Assembly (NCBI RefSeq): GCF_963662255.1
Contig: NW_026912187.1
Span: forward strand, 372,001-436,000
From: Cinclus cinclus
Taxonomy: Eukaryota > Chordata > Aves > Passeriformes > Cinclidae
Length of the DNA: 64,000 bases
Reading direction: 5' to 3'
The notes under the pieces were generated by a model. The model was not told the origin of the DNA and ran no database searches. It saw only the letters and a list, made by a program, of their open reading frames with translations. A program made the position numbers and the translations under genes. Positions 21,871 through 34,997 of this stretch are shown piece by piece (within the stretch, counting starts at the first letter, position 1; each line of letters opens with the position of its first letter).

Positions 21871-22794
21871 GTGAGCACGGACGCGGCTCCTGCGTCTGTG
21901 GGGGGGCGGCGGTGCCCAGTTCTTTACGCCGCGCCCTGCGCGGCTCTGGCGGCCGCTGGGGGGACCTGGAGCGTCTAAGGGCGAACAGCTGCTGCTAGTG
22001 GCGGCCGGGGAGCACCCGTTTTGTCGTTTTCTGCATTTAGACAACTGGGAAATGCTGGGAATAAAGCTGGGTTTTTTTCCATTTTTAAGTTTTATTTTGC
22101 TTTTCTTTGCAGTAATTACAGCTTCCTTTATTAAACTACTTCATTATTTTGCTCTTTTATTACAAACTTTTAGTAAGTTGTTATTACTACATATCTGATG
22201 TTAACTCAATAAGGGTTGTAGGGCTCGGGCTGAAACATGGGCTGCCTGGGGGAAGTGAGGGAGGGGGCCTTTGCGAGAGGGTTGGGAGGTCAAGGGCGGG
22301 GGGGAAGGTACATGTTGGGCATCAGGCCTCAAGTCTCCCCAGAGATGGGATCCCTTCAGGATGGGTGGGACAACTCCAAGAGATGCTGTAGTGATCACAG
22401 TAATTGATTTCTGGCCTTATCAACAGCCCCGGGCTGCAGTGAGAAGCAGCAGCGGCTTTTAGCTGCTGGCAGCGAGAAGCTGAGGAGCTGGAGCTGAGCA
22501 AGCAGAACTGCAGGAGACAGAAATATGGTAGGATTTGAGGACAAGCGTCTTTGGGGCTGGGATAGGGAATATGGAGCCAAGATGTCAAGTGTGTGAGTGG
22601 CGATGAAATCATTAAGGGATGGGAGAGGGAGTCTAGAACTGTTAGTGGAGTTAGGATTATCAGATTGGGGCTGGAATATGGGTTCAGGAGGTGAGCTGAA
22701 ACTATACAGACATGTAGCTGAAGCAAATACCCTGTCCTGCAAAACAGTAAGAGCATGATGAAGCATAGCTGGGACTACGTGGATCCAGAACTGA

Positions 22795-23153
22795 AACAGA
22801 AGAGCTGGCAGTGAAATAAAGCTTGTGGGTTGACAAAGAGCTGAAATCACTGGGGCTGGGGAAAAGGGGACTCCGAAATGGCTGAGGCTGAAATCACTGG
22901 GGCTGGCATAGGAGCTGCAAGTGGCGCAGACTATGCCGATGGGACACTGAGACTGTAGGGTTGGGGTGCCGAATTCACTGGAGGCCTGGGCTATTGAGGG
23001 TGGGGCTGGCTACTGCGTCTGAGCATGGGACGGGCCGTGTAGGGCTGAAAGGGGCCCTTTAGGACTGCTTGCGCCTGAAGTGCCCCCCCCCCCCCCCCGT
23101 GCCGGCATGTTGCCACTGGGTGTGAGGGCCACCGTAGGGCTGCAGCCGGAAGC

Positions 23154-23192
<39 letters not shown>

Positions 23193-23474
23193 TGGGAAAT
23201 GCTAAGTGGGCCTGGCATTGCCAGTGGGAACGGCATACAAAGCGTGCAGCTCAGTAAGGGACTGTGCGACGGAGGCAGAGACCACCGTGGGGCTGGCATA
23301 GGCCTGGGCTATTGAGGGTGGGGCTGGCTACTGCGTCTGAGCATGGGACGGGCCGTGTAGGGCTGAAAGGGGCCCTTTAGGACTGCTTGCGCCTGAAGTG
23401 CCCCCCCCCCCCCCCCCCCGTGCCGGCATGTTGCCACTGGGTGTGAGGGCCACCGTAGGGCTGCAGCCGGAAGC

Positions 23475-23509
<35 letters not shown>

Positions 23510-24179
23510 TGGGAAATGCTAAGTGGGCCTGGCATTGCCAGTGGGAACGGCATACAAAGCGTGCAGCTCAGTAAGGGACTGTGCGACGGAGGCAGAGACC
23601 ACCGTGGGGCTGGCATAGTAGTACTGGACCTGGGATGGGGACTGTAGGGCTGGAGGTGAAATCATTCTGGGGTTGGGATACGCATGGTGGGGTGGACTTG
23701 GAGGCTCTAGGGCAGGGGCTGAAGCGTTGCAGAGCTGGAGCCAAGACGGGGAGGGTGCCCTTGGAAGCTGCAGAAGATTCTGCTGGCAGAGATGTGGCAA
23801 GCCGTGGCTGGAGCTGGAACAGAAGAGCTGGCAGTGAAATAAAGCTTGTGGGTTGACAAAGAGCTGAAATCACTGGGGCTGGGGAAAAGGGGACTCCGAA
23901 ATGGCTGAGGCTGAAATCACTGGGGCTGGCATAGGAGCTGCAAGTGGCGCAGACTATGCCGATGGGACACTGAGACTGTAGGGTTGGGGTGCCGAATTCA
24001 CTGGAGGCCTGGGCTATTGAGGGTGGGGCTGGCTACTGCGTCTGAGCATGGGACGGGCCGTGTAGGGCTGAAAGGGGCCCTTTAGGACTGCTTGCGCCTG
24101 AAGTGCCCCCCCCCCCCCCCCCCCGTGCCGGCATGTTGCCACTGGGTGTGAGGGCCACCGTAGGGCTGCAGCCGGAAGC

Positions 24180-24224
<45 letters not shown>

Positions 24225-24889
24225 TGGGTAATGCTAAGTGGGCCTGGCATTGCCAGTGGGAACGGCATACAAAGCGTGCAGCTCAGTAAGGGACTGTGCG
24301 ACGGAGGCAGAGACCACCGTGGGGCTGGCATAGTAGTACTGGACCTGGGATGGGGACTGTAGGGCTGGAGGTGAAATCATTCTGGGGTTGGGATACGCAT
24401 GGTGGGGTGGACTTGGAGGCTCTAGGGCAGGGGCTGAAGCGTTGCAGAGCTGGAGCCAAGACGGGGAGGGTGCCCTTGGAAGCTGCAGAAGATTCTGCTG
24501 GCAGAGATGTGGCAAGCCGTGGCTGGAGCTGGAACAGAAGAGCTGGCAGTGAAATAAAGCTTGTGGGTTGACAAAGAGCTGAAATCACTGGGGCTGGGGA
24601 AAAGGGGACTCCGAAATGGCTGAGGCTGAAATCACTGGGGCTGGCATAGGAGCTGCAAGTGGCGCAGACTATGCCGATGGGACACTGAGACTGTAGGGTT
24701 GGGGTGCCGAATTCACTGGAGGCCTGGGCTATTGAGGGTGGGGCTGGCTACTGCGTCTGAGCATGGGACGGGCCGTGTAGGGCTGAAAGGGGCCCTTTAG
24801 GACTGCTTGCGCCTGAAGTGCCCCCCCCACCCCCGTGCCGGCATGTTGCCACTGGGTGTGAGGGCCACCGTAGGGCTGCAGCCGGAAGC

Positions 24890-24930
<41 letters not shown>

Positions 24931-26288
24931 TGGGAAATGCTAAGTGGGCCTGGCATTGCCAGTGGGAACGGCATACAAAGCGTGCAGCTCAGTAAGGGAC
25001 TGTGCGACGGAGGCAGAGACCACCGTGGGGCTGGCATAGTAGTACTGGACCTGGGATGGGGACTGTAGGGCTGGAGGTGAAATCATTCTGGGGTTGGGAT
25101 ACGCATGGTGGGGTGGACTTGGAGGCTCTAGGGCAGGGGCTGAAGCGTTGCAGAGCTGGAGCCAAGACGGGGAGGGTGCCCTTGGAAGCTGCAGAAGATT
25201 CTGCTGGCAGAGATGTGGCAAGCCGTGGCTGGAGCTGGAACAGAAGAGCTGGCAGTGAAATAAAGCTTGTGGGTTGACAAAGAGCTGAAATCACTGGGGC
25301 TGGGGAAAAGGGGACTCCGAAATGGCTGAGGCTGAAATCACTGGGGCTGGCATAGGAGCTGCAAGTGGCGCAGACTATGCCGATGGGACACTGAGACTGT
25401 AGGGTTGGGGTGCCGAATTCACTGGAGGCCTGGGCTATTGAGGGTGGGGCTGGCTACTGCGTCTGAGCATGGGACGGGCCGTGTAGGGCTGAAAGGGGCC
25501 CTTTAGGACTGCTTGCGCCTGAAGTGCCCCCCCCCCCCCCCGTGCCGGCATGTTGCCACTGGGTGTGAGGGCCACCGTAGGGCTGCAGCCGGAAGCCAGT
25601 GTGTGTGTGTGTGTGTGTGTGTCTGGGAAATGCTAAGTGGGCCTGGCATTGCCAGTGGGAACGGCATACAAAGCGTGCAGCTCAGTAAGGGACTGTGCGA
25701 CGGAGGCAGAGACCACCGTGGGGCTGGCATAGTAGTACTGGACCTGGGATGGGGACTGTAGGGCTGGAGGTGAAATCATTCTGGGGTTGGGATACGCATG
25801 GTGGGGTGGACTTGGAGGCTCTAGGGCAGGGGCTGAAGCGTTGCAGAGCTGGAGCCAAGACGGGGAGGGTGCCCTTGGAAGCTGCAGAAGATTCTGCTGG
25901 CAGAGATGTGGCAAGCCGTGGCTGGAGCTGGAACAGAAGAGCTGGCAGTGAAATAAAGCTTGTGGGTTGACAAAGAGCTGAAATCACTGGGGCTGGGGAA
26001 AAGGGGACTCCGAAATGGCTGAGGCTGAAATCACTGGGGCTGGCATAGGAGCTGCAAGTGGCGCAGACTATGCCGATGGGACACTGAGACTGTAGGGTTG
26101 GGGTGCCGAATTCACTGGAGGCCTGGGCTATTGAGGGTGGGGCTGGCTACTGCGTCTGAGCATGGGACGGGCCGTGTAGGGCTGAAAGGGGCCCTTTAGG
26201 ACTGCTTGCGCCTGAAGTGCCCCCCCCACCCCCGTGCCGGCATGTTGCCACTGGGTGTGAGGGCCACCGTAGGGCTGCAGCCGGAAGC

Positions 26289-26325
<37 letters not shown>

Positions 26326-26914
26326 TGGGAAATGCTAAGTGGGCCTGGCATTGCCAGTGGGAACGGCATACAAAGCGTGCAGCTCAGTAAGGGACTGTGC
26401 GACGGAGGCAGAGACCACCGTGGGGCTGGCATAGTAGTACTGGACCTGGGATGGGGACTGTAGGGCTGGAGGTGAAATCATTCTGGGGTTGGGATACGCA
26501 TGGTGGGGTGGACTTGGAGGCTCTAGGGCAGGGGCTGAAGCGTTGCAGAGCTGGAGCCAAGACGGGGAGGGTGCCCTTGGAAGCTGCAGAAGATTCTGCT
26601 GGCAGAGATGTGGCAAGCCGTGGCTGGAGCTGGAACAGAAGAGCTGGCAGTGAAATAAAGCTTGTGGGTTGACAAAGAGCTGAAATCACTGGGGCTGGGG
26701 AAAAGGGGACTCCGAAATGGCTGAGGCTGAAATCACTGGGGCTGGCATAGGAGCTGCAAGTGGCGCAGACTATGCCGATGGGACACTGAGACTGTAGGGT
26801 TGGGGTGCCGAATTCACTGGAGGCCTGGGCTATTGAGGGTGGGGCTGGCTACTGCGTCTGAGCATGGGACGGGCCGTGTAGGGCTGAAAGGGGCCCTTTA
26901 GGACTGCTTGTGCC
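22795..26914. repeat. Satellite array 4: partial unit plus 6 units, first shortened
   Basis: C tracts begin near 23083, 23400, 24106, 24821, 25527 and 26220. Unit 1 is only about 317 bp long because of an internal deletion (see 23301). Units 4 and 6 have the C8-A-C5 tract (A at 24829 and 26228). Unit 5 has a short GT tract. Confidence 0.95.
23301..23302. other. Deletion junction in first unit of array 4
   Basis: GGCTGGCATAG, normally followed by TAGTACTGG, is joined to GCCTGGGCTATT, normally about 390 bp further on. The join has AG microhomology. The unit has lost its AATAAA signal and the duplicated GCTGAAATCACTGG motifs. Confidence 0.9.
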
Positions 26915-27006
26915 ACTCTGGCAAGGTATTCCCAGCTGCATTGCTGCCCACCCCTGGAGCATGTCTCCATCGGGGGATGGTTGGAAGGCCAGCAGTGCTC
27001 AATTAC

Positions 27007-27479
27007 CTTTGCATCTGAGGTCAGCTTCAGGATCTTGTCATACTGTGGGGAAGCAGAGCATCATGGTAAACACCAGCTAACACACTACCTGTGTTAATTC
27101 TAACAATTCTTACCTGAATATTAACACCAATAACACTTACTATGTATGTTATTTCACTAGTAGAGGTTGGTAGCGTTCTTAACATCGAGGAACATGAAGA
27201 ACACGAGACTAATTAATGCTGTTGATTATGCCATTGTAGTGTTGAAACACTTGGCCTCCAGTGCAGTAGCCCCACACTTACCTCGATAGCCTCCCCCAGC
27301 AGGTCCCGCAGCACCGGGGCGCAGATCAGCTCCGGCTTCACCGAGGACTGCGGAGGAGAAGGAGGGGGAGCAGCGGGCCCGCAGCAGGCGGGGGGCTGGC
27401 ATGTCAGTATTTTGGCCAGAGCGCCGATCTCGGCCAGCACGCAGTCGGTGCAGTCCAAGTCCCCGCAGAAGGGGAACCG
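27007..27479 (-). pseudogene. COMMD4: COMMD4 5' fragment, copy 5
   Basis: Exons on the minus strand at 27479-27408, 27347-27282 and 27042-27007. Same coding content and lesions as copy 2. Confidence 0.85.
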
Positions 27480-28169
27480 CTGCCGGGGAAGAGGTGCCCG
27501 GAACCCGCAGCGGACTCCGCACGCCCTCCCCGCTCCGCGGCCCCCTCGCTGCCGCCGACCCTCTCCTCACGAAGTCACCGCCCCTCCCTGGTCCGGGATA
27601 CGAACGCAGAGCCCGACTTTGCCACCCGCAACCACTCCCGGGCAGCCCTTTTAGCCGGGACCTGGGCACGAGAGGTCGGAGAAGGGGAGGGGAGTATCGG
27701 GAGCGGGACCCAGCGCGACCGCGGACCCTTGGAGCAGCACTGGCTCCTTCCGGCTGAGCGCCCCGCGCTCCCATGAGCTGCAGCCGCGCAGCTTCCGGGC
27801 CCCGCCAATGCCGGCCCGCCTTTCTCCGCCCTGTCCAATCACAGCCGCCCTATCAATCCGGGCGTGGCCCTGGGCGATCGTTCGCCTGGTGCTCTGCTCC
27901 TGCCGCCGCTGCTTTGGGAGCCGGCGGAGCCTCGTCAGGTGATGCTGGGGCTTGGAAAGGGCGGGGAGAGTTCTGCCAAGTAAACGGGGAGACGGCGGGC
28001 AGCGGGCGGAATCGCAGGAGCGGGCCGTGAGGGGACTGCGGGGGGTCGCGGAACAGAGTGCGGCGGGAAGGGGCGGGCTGGGATTGGCGGAGCCGGCGCT
28101 GCCTCGGGATGTGATTGGCTGGGCTGGCCGGCTATTGCCTATAAATAGCGTGCGCTGGGGAGGCGGGCG
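27480..28169. promoter_or_regulatory. CpG-island bidirectional promoter, copy 5
   Basis: Same element order as copy 1. TATAAATA at 28140-28147. Confidence 0.75.
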
Positions 28170-28398
28170 TTAGTTGGGCGGCGCCGAGGAGGCGGAGGCG
28201 GCGGCGGTGGCGGCGAGGGGCGGCGCGGCGGCGGCGAGGGGCGGCGCGGCGGCGGCGAGGGGCGGCGCGGCGGCGGCGAGGGGCGGTGCGGCGGCGGCGA
28301 GGGGCGGCGCCGAGGCGGCGGGAGCTGCAGGTGCCCGACCTGAGGAGCGCCGCAGCGCCAGGACGGGACCCGCGCGGATGTCGCTGCGGGGAGCGCTG
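28170..28398 (+). other. Plus-strand first exon, copy 5
   Basis: Five 21-bp GC repeats, ATG at 28378 (MSLRGAL), donor CTG|GTGAGC at 28398/28399. Confidence 0.5.
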
Positions 28399-29681
28399 GT
28401 GAGCACGGACGCGGCTCCTGCGTCTGTGGGGGGGCGGCGGTGCCCAGTTCTTTACGCCGCGCCCTGCGCGGCTCTGGCGGCCGCTGGGGGGACCTGGAGC
28501 GTCTAAGGGCGAACAGCTGCTGCTAGTGGCGGCCGGGGAGCACCCGTTTTGTCGTTTTCTGCATTTAGACAACTGGGAAATGCTGGGAATAAAGCTGGGT
28601 TTTTTTCCATTTTTAAGTTTTATTTTGCTTTTCTTTGCAGTAATCACAGCTTCCTTTATTAAACTACTTCATTATTTTGCTCTTTTATTACAAACTTTTA
28701 GTAAGTTGTTATTACTACATATCTGATGTTAACTCAATAAGGGTTGTAGGGCTCGGGCTGAAACATGGGCTGCCTGGGGGAAGTGAGGGAGGGGGCCTTT
28801 GCGAGAGGGTTGGGAGGTCAAGGGCGGGGGGGAAGGTACATGTTGGGCATCAGGCCTCAAGTCTCCCCAGAGATGGGATCCCTTCAGGATGGGTGGGACA
28901 ACTCCAAGAGATGCTGTAGTGATCACAGTAATTGATTTCTGGCCTTATCAACAGCCCCGGGCTGCAGTGAGAAGCAGCAGCGGCTTTTAGCTGCTGGCAG
29001 CGAGAAGCTGAGGAGCTGGAGCTGAGCAAGCAGAACTGCAGGAGACAGAAATATGGTAGGATTTGAGGACAAGCGTCTTTGGGGCTGGGATAGGGAATAT
29101 GGAGCCAAGATGTCAAGTGTGTGAGTGGCGATGAAATCATTAAGGGATGGGAGAGGGAGTCTAGAACTGTTAGTGGAGTTAGGATTATCAGATTGGGGCT
29201 GGAATATGGGTTCAGGAGGTGAGCTGAAACTATACAGACATGTAGCTGAAGCAAATACCCTGTCCTGCAAAACAGTAAGAGCATGATGAAGCATAGCTGG
29301 GACTACGTGGATCCAGAACTGAAACAGAAGAGCTGGCAGTGAAATAAAGCTTGTGGGTTGACAAAGAGCTGAAATCACTGGGGCTGGGGAAAAGGGGACT
29401 CCGAAATGGCTGAGGCTGAAATCACTGGGGCTGGCATAGGAGCTGCAAGTGGCGCAGACTATGCCGATGGGACACTGAGACTGTAGGGTTGGGGTGCCGA
29501 ATTCACTGGAGGCCTGGGCTATTGAGGGTGGGGCTGGCTACTGCGTCTGAGCATGGGACGGGCCGTGTAGGGCTGAAAGGGGCCCTTTAGGACTGCTTGC
29601 GCCTGAAGTGCCCCCCCCCCCCCCCCGTGCCGGCATGTTGCCACTGGGTGTGAGGGCCACCGTAGGGCTGCAGCCGGAAGC

Positions 29682-29720
<39 letters not shown>

Positions 29721-29828
29721 TGGGAAATGCTAAGTGGGCCTGGCATTGCCAGTGGGAACGGCATACAAAGCGTGCAGCTCAGTAAGGGACTGTGCGACGG
29801 AGGCAGAGACCACCGTGGGGCTGGCATA

Positions 29829-29830
29829 GG
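29829..29830. other. Deletion junction in first unit of array 5
   Basis: Same join (CATAG|GCCTGGG) as at 23301 in array 4 and 60127 in array 8, so all three descend from one deletion event. Confidence 0.9.
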
Positions 29831-30001
29831 CCTGGGCTATTGAGGGTGGGGCTGGCTACTGCGTCTGAGCATGGGACGGGCCGTGTAGGGCTGAAAGGGG
29901 CCCTTTAGGACTGCTTGCGCCTGAAGTGCCCCCCCCCCCCCCCCCCGTGCCGGCATGTTGCCACTGGGTGTGAGGGCCACCGTAGGGCTGCAGCCGGAAG
30001 C

Positions 30002-30036
<35 letters not shown>

Positions 30037-30705
30037 TGGGAAATGCTAAGTGGGCCTGGCATTGCCAGTGGGAACGGCATACAAAGCGTGCAGCTCAGTA
30101 AGGGACTGTGCGACGGAGGCAGAGACCACCGTGGGGCTGGCATAGTAGTACTGGACCTGGGATGGGGACTGTAGGGCTGGAGGTGAAATCATTCTGGGGT
30201 TGGGATACGCATGGTGGGGTGGACTTGGAGGCTCTAGGGCAGGGGCTGAAGCGTTGCAGAGCTGGAGCCAAGACGGGGAGGGTGCCCTTGGAAGCTGCAG
30301 AAGATTCTGCTGGCAGAGATGTGGCAAGCCGTGGCTGGAGCTGGAACAGAAGAGCTGGCAGTGAAATAAAGCTTGTGGGTTGACAAAGAGCTGAAATCAC
30401 TGGGGCTGGGGAAAAGGGGACTCCGAAATGGCTGAGGCTGAAATCACTGGGGCTGGCATAGGAGCTGCAAGTGGCGCAGACTATGCCGATGGGACACTGA
30501 GACTGTAGGGTTGGGGTGCCGAATTCACTGGAGGCCTGGGCTATTGAGGGTGGGGCTGGCTACTGCGTCTGAGCATGGGACGGGCCGTGTAGGGCTGAAA
30601 GGGGCCCTTTAGGACTGCTTGCGCCTGAAGTGCCCCCCCCCCCCCCCCCCGTGCCGGCATGTTGCCACTGGGTGTGAGGGCCACCGTAGGGCTGCAGCCG
30701 GAAGC

Positions 30706-30748
<43 letters not shown>

Positions 30749-31413
30749 TGGGTAATGCTAAGTGGGCCTGGCATTGCCAGTGGGAACGGCATACAAAGCG
30801 TGCAGCTCAGTAAGGGACTGTGCGACGGAGGCAGAGACCACCGTGGGGCTGGCATAGTAGTACTGGACCTGGGATGGGGACTGTAGGGCTGGAGGTGAAA
30901 TCATTCTGGGGTTGGGATACGCATGGTGGGGTGGACTTGGAGGCTCTAGGGCAGGGGCTGAAGCGTTGCAGAGCTGGAGCCAAGACGGGGAGGGTGCCCT
31001 TGGAAGCTGCAGAAGATTCTGCTGGCAGAGATGTGGCAAGCCGTGGCTGGAGCTGGAACAGAAGAGCTGGCAGTGAAATAAAGCTTGTGGGTTGACAAAG
31101 AGCTGAAATCACTGGGGCTGGGGAAAAGGGGACTCCGAAATGGCTGAGGCTGAAATCACTGGGGCTGGCATAGGAGCTGCAAGTGGCGCAGACTATGCCG
31201 ATGGGACACTGAGACTGTAGGGTTGGGGTGCCGAATTCACTGGAGGCCTGGGCTATTGAGGGTGGGGCTGGCTACTGCGTCTGAGCATGGGACGGGCCGT
31301 GTAGGGCTGAAAGGGGCCCTTTAGGACTGCTTGCGCCTGAAGTGCCCCCCCCACCCCCGTGCCGGCATGTTGCCACTGGGTGTGAGGGCCACCGTAGGGC
31401 TGCAGCCGGAAGC

Positions 31414-31454
<41 letters not shown>

Positions 31455-32125
31455 TGGGAAATGCTAAGTGGGCCTGGCATTGCCAGTGGGAACGGCATAC
31501 AAAGCGTGCAGCTCAGTAAGGGACTGTGCGACGGAGGCAGAGACCACCGTGGGGCTGGCATAGTAGTACTGGACCTGGGATGGGGACTGTAGGGCTGGAG
31601 GTGAAATCATTCTGGGGTTGGGATACGCATGGTGGGGTGGACTTGGAGGCTCTAGGGCAGGGGCTGAAGCGTTGCAGAGCTGGAGCCAAGACGGGGAGGG
31701 TGCCCTTGGAAGCTGCAGAAGATTCTGCTGGCAGAGATGTGGCAAGCCGTGGCTGGAGCTGGAACAGAAGAGCTGGCAGTGAAATAAAGCTTGTGGGTTG
31801 ACAAAGAGCTGAAATCACTGGGGCTGGGGAAAAGGGGACTCCGAAATGGCTGAGGCTGAAATCACTGGGGCTGGCATAGGAGCTGCAAGTGGCGCAGACT
31901 ATGCCGATGGGACACTGAGACTGTAGGGTTGGGGTGCCGAATTCACTGGAGGCCTGGGCTATTGAGGGTGGGGCTGGCTACTGCGTCTGAGCATGGGACG
32001 GGCCGTGTAGGGCTGAAAGGGGCCCTTTAGGACTGCTTGCGCCTGAAGTGCCCCCCCCCCCCCCCCCCCCGTGCCGGCATGTTGCCACTGGGTGTGAGGG
32101 CCACCGTAGGGCTGCAGCCGGAAGC

Positions 32126-32166
<41 letters not shown>

Positions 32167-32759
32167 TGGGAAATGCTAAGTGGGCCTGGCATTGCCAGTG
32201 GGAACGGCATACAAAGCGTGCAGCTCAGTAAGGGACTGTGCGACGGAGGCAGAGACCACCGTGGGGCTGGCATAGTAGTACTGGACCTGGGATGGGGACT
32301 GTAGGGCTGGAGGTGAAATCATTCTGGGGTTGGGATACGCATGGTGGGGTGGACTTGGAGGCTCTAGGGCAGGGGCTGAAGCGTTGCAGAGCTGGAGCCA
32401 AGACGGGGAGGGTGCCCTTGGAAGCTGCAGAAGATTCTGCTGGCAGAGATGTGGCAAGCCGTGGCTGGAGCTGGAACAGAAGAGCTGGCAGTGAAATAAA
32501 GCTTGTGGGTTGACAAAGAGCTGAAATCACTGGGGCTGGGGAAAAGGGGACTCCGAAATGGCTGAGGCTGAAATCACTGGGGCTGGCATAGGAGCTGCAA
32601 GTGGCGCAGACTATGCCGATGGGACACTGAGACTGTAGGGTTGGGGTGCCGAATTCACTGGAGGCCTGGGCTATTGAGGGTGGGGCTGGCTACTGCGTCT
32701 GAGCATGGGACGGGCCGTGTAGGGCTGAAAGGGGCCCTTTAGGACTGCTTGCGCCTGAA

Positions 32760-32762
<3 letters not shown>

Positions 32763-32790
<28 letters not shown>
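32763..32790. repeat. Longest C tract (28 C)
   Basis: An uninterrupted run of 28 C in unit 6 of array 5, with a short GT tract (11 repeats) after it. The copy at 63062-63089 has the same length and the one at 52265-52291 has 27. The G-rich minus strand could form a quadruplex and the C strand an i-motif. Confidence 0.9.
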
Positions 32791-33545
32791 GTGCCGGCAT
32801 GTTGCCACTGGGTGTGAGGGCCACCGTAGGGCTGCAGCCGGAAGCCAGTGTGTGTGTGTGTGTGTGTGTCTGGGAAATGCTAAGTGGGCCTGGCATTGCC
32901 AGTGGGAACGGCATACAAAGCGTGCAGCTCAGTAAGGGACTGTGCGACGGAGGCAGAGACCACCGTGGGGCTGGCATAGTAGTACTGGACCTGGGATGGG
33001 GACTGTAGGGCTGGAGGTGAAATCATTCTGGGGTTGGGATACGCATGGTGGGGTGGACTTGGAGGCTCTAGGGCAGGGGCTGAAGCGTTGCAGAGCTGGA
33101 GCCAAGACGGGGAGGGTGCCCTTGGAAGCTGCAGAAGATTCTGCTGGCAGAGATGTGGCAAGCCGTGGCTGGAGCTGGAACAGAAGAGCTGGCAGTGAAA
33201 TAAAGCTTGTGGGTTGACAAAGAGCTGAAATCACTGGGGCTGGGGAAAAGGGGACTCCGAAATGGCTGAGGCTGAAATCACTGGGGCTGGCATAGGAGCT
33301 GCAAGTGGCGCAGACTATGCCGATGGGACACTGAGACTGTAGGGTTGGGGTGCCGAATTCACTGGAGGCCTGGGCTATTGAGGGTGGGGCTGGCTACTGC
33401 GTCTGAGCATGGGACGGGCCGTGTAGGGCTGAAAGGGGCCCTTTAGGACTGCTTGCGCCTGAAGTGCCCCCCCCCCCCCCCCCCCCCCCCGTGCCGGCAT
33501 GTTGCCACTGGGTGTGAGGGCCACCGTAGGGCTGCAGCCGGAAGC

Positions 33546-33582
<37 letters not shown>

Positions 33583-34252
33583 TGGGTAATGCTAAGTGGG
33601 CCTGGCATTGCCAGTGGGAACGGCATACAAAGCGTGCAGCTCAGTAAGGGACTGTGCGACGGAGGCAGAGACCACCGTGGGGCTGGCATAGTAGTACTGG
33701 ACCTGGGATGGGGACTGTAGGGCTGGAGGTGAAATCATTCTGGGGTTGGGATACACATGGTGGGGTGGACTTGGAGGCTCTAGGGCAGGGGCTGAAGCGT
33801 TGCAGAGCTGGAGCCAAGACGGGGAGGGTGCCCTTGGAAGCTGCAGAAGATTCTGCTGGCAGAGATGTGGCAAGCCGTGGCTGGAGCTGGAACAGAAGAG
33901 CTGGCAGTGAAATAAAGCTTGTGGGTTGACAAAGAGCTGAAATCACTGGGGCTGGGGAAAAGGGGACTCCGAAATGGCTGAGGCTGAAATCACTGGGGCT
34001 GGCATAGGAGCTGCAAGTGGCGCAGACTATGCCGATGGGACACTGAGACTGTAGGGTTGGGGTGCCGAATTCACTGGAGGCCTGGGCTATTGAGGGTGGG
34101 GCTGGCTACTGCGTCTGAGCATGGGACGGGCCGTGTAGGGCTGAAAGGGGCCCTTTAGGACTGCTTGCGCCTGAAGTGCCCCCCCCCCCCCCCCCCCGTG
34201 CCGGCATGTTGCCACTGGGTGTGAGGGCCACCGTAGGGCTGCAGCCGGAAGC

Positions 34253-34293
<41 letters not shown>

Positions 34294-34960
34294 TGGGAAA
34301 TGCTAAGTGGGCCTGGCATTGCCAGTGGGAACGGCATACAAAGCGTGCAGCTCAGTAAGGGACTGTGCGACGGAGGCAGAGACCACCGTGGGGCTGGCAT
34401 AGTAGTACTGGACCTGGGATGGGGACTGTAGGGCTGGAGGTGAAATCATTCTGGGGTTGGGATACGCATGGTGGGGTGGACTTGGAGGCTCTAGGGCAGG
34501 GGCTGAAGCGTTGCAGAGCTGGAGCCAAGACGGGGAGGGTGCCCTTGGAAGCTGCAGAAGATTCTGCTGGCAGAGATGTGGCAAGCCGTGGCTGGAGCTG
34601 GAACAGAAGAGCTGGCAGTGAAATAAAGCTTGTGGGTTGACAAAGAGCTGAAATCACTGGGGCTGGGGAAAAGGGGACTCCGAAATGGCTGAGGCTGAAA
34701 TCACTGGGGCTGGCATAGGAGCTGCAAGTGGCGCAGACTATGCCGATGGGACACTGAGACTGTAGGGTTGGGGTGCCGAATTCACTGGAGGCCTGGGCTA
34801 TTGAGGGTGGGGCTGGCTACTGCGTCTGAGCATGGGACGGGCCGTGTAGGGCTGAAAGGGGCCCTTTAGGACTGCTTGCGCCTGAAGTGCCCCCCCCCCC
34901 CCCCCGTGCCGGCATGTTGCCACTGGGTGTGAGGGCCACCGTAGGGCTGCAGCCGGAAGC

Positions 34961-34997
<37 letters not shown>

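Larger units (their letters stand above)
20387..22794. repeat. Higher-order repeat core, copy 4
   Basis: Complete core. First member of family B: C at 22601 and A at 22761 where family A has T and C. It also has a private C to T at 22117, six bases after the strong acceptor in the intron-like region. Confidence 0.95.
26915..29322. repeat. Higher-order repeat core, copy 5
   Basis: Complete core, family B alleles (GTGGCGATG near 29129 and GATGAAGC near 29289). It lacks the private change of copy 4 at the intron acceptor. It is the partner of copy 8 in a long-range duplication (offset 30,298 bp). Confidence 0.95.
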
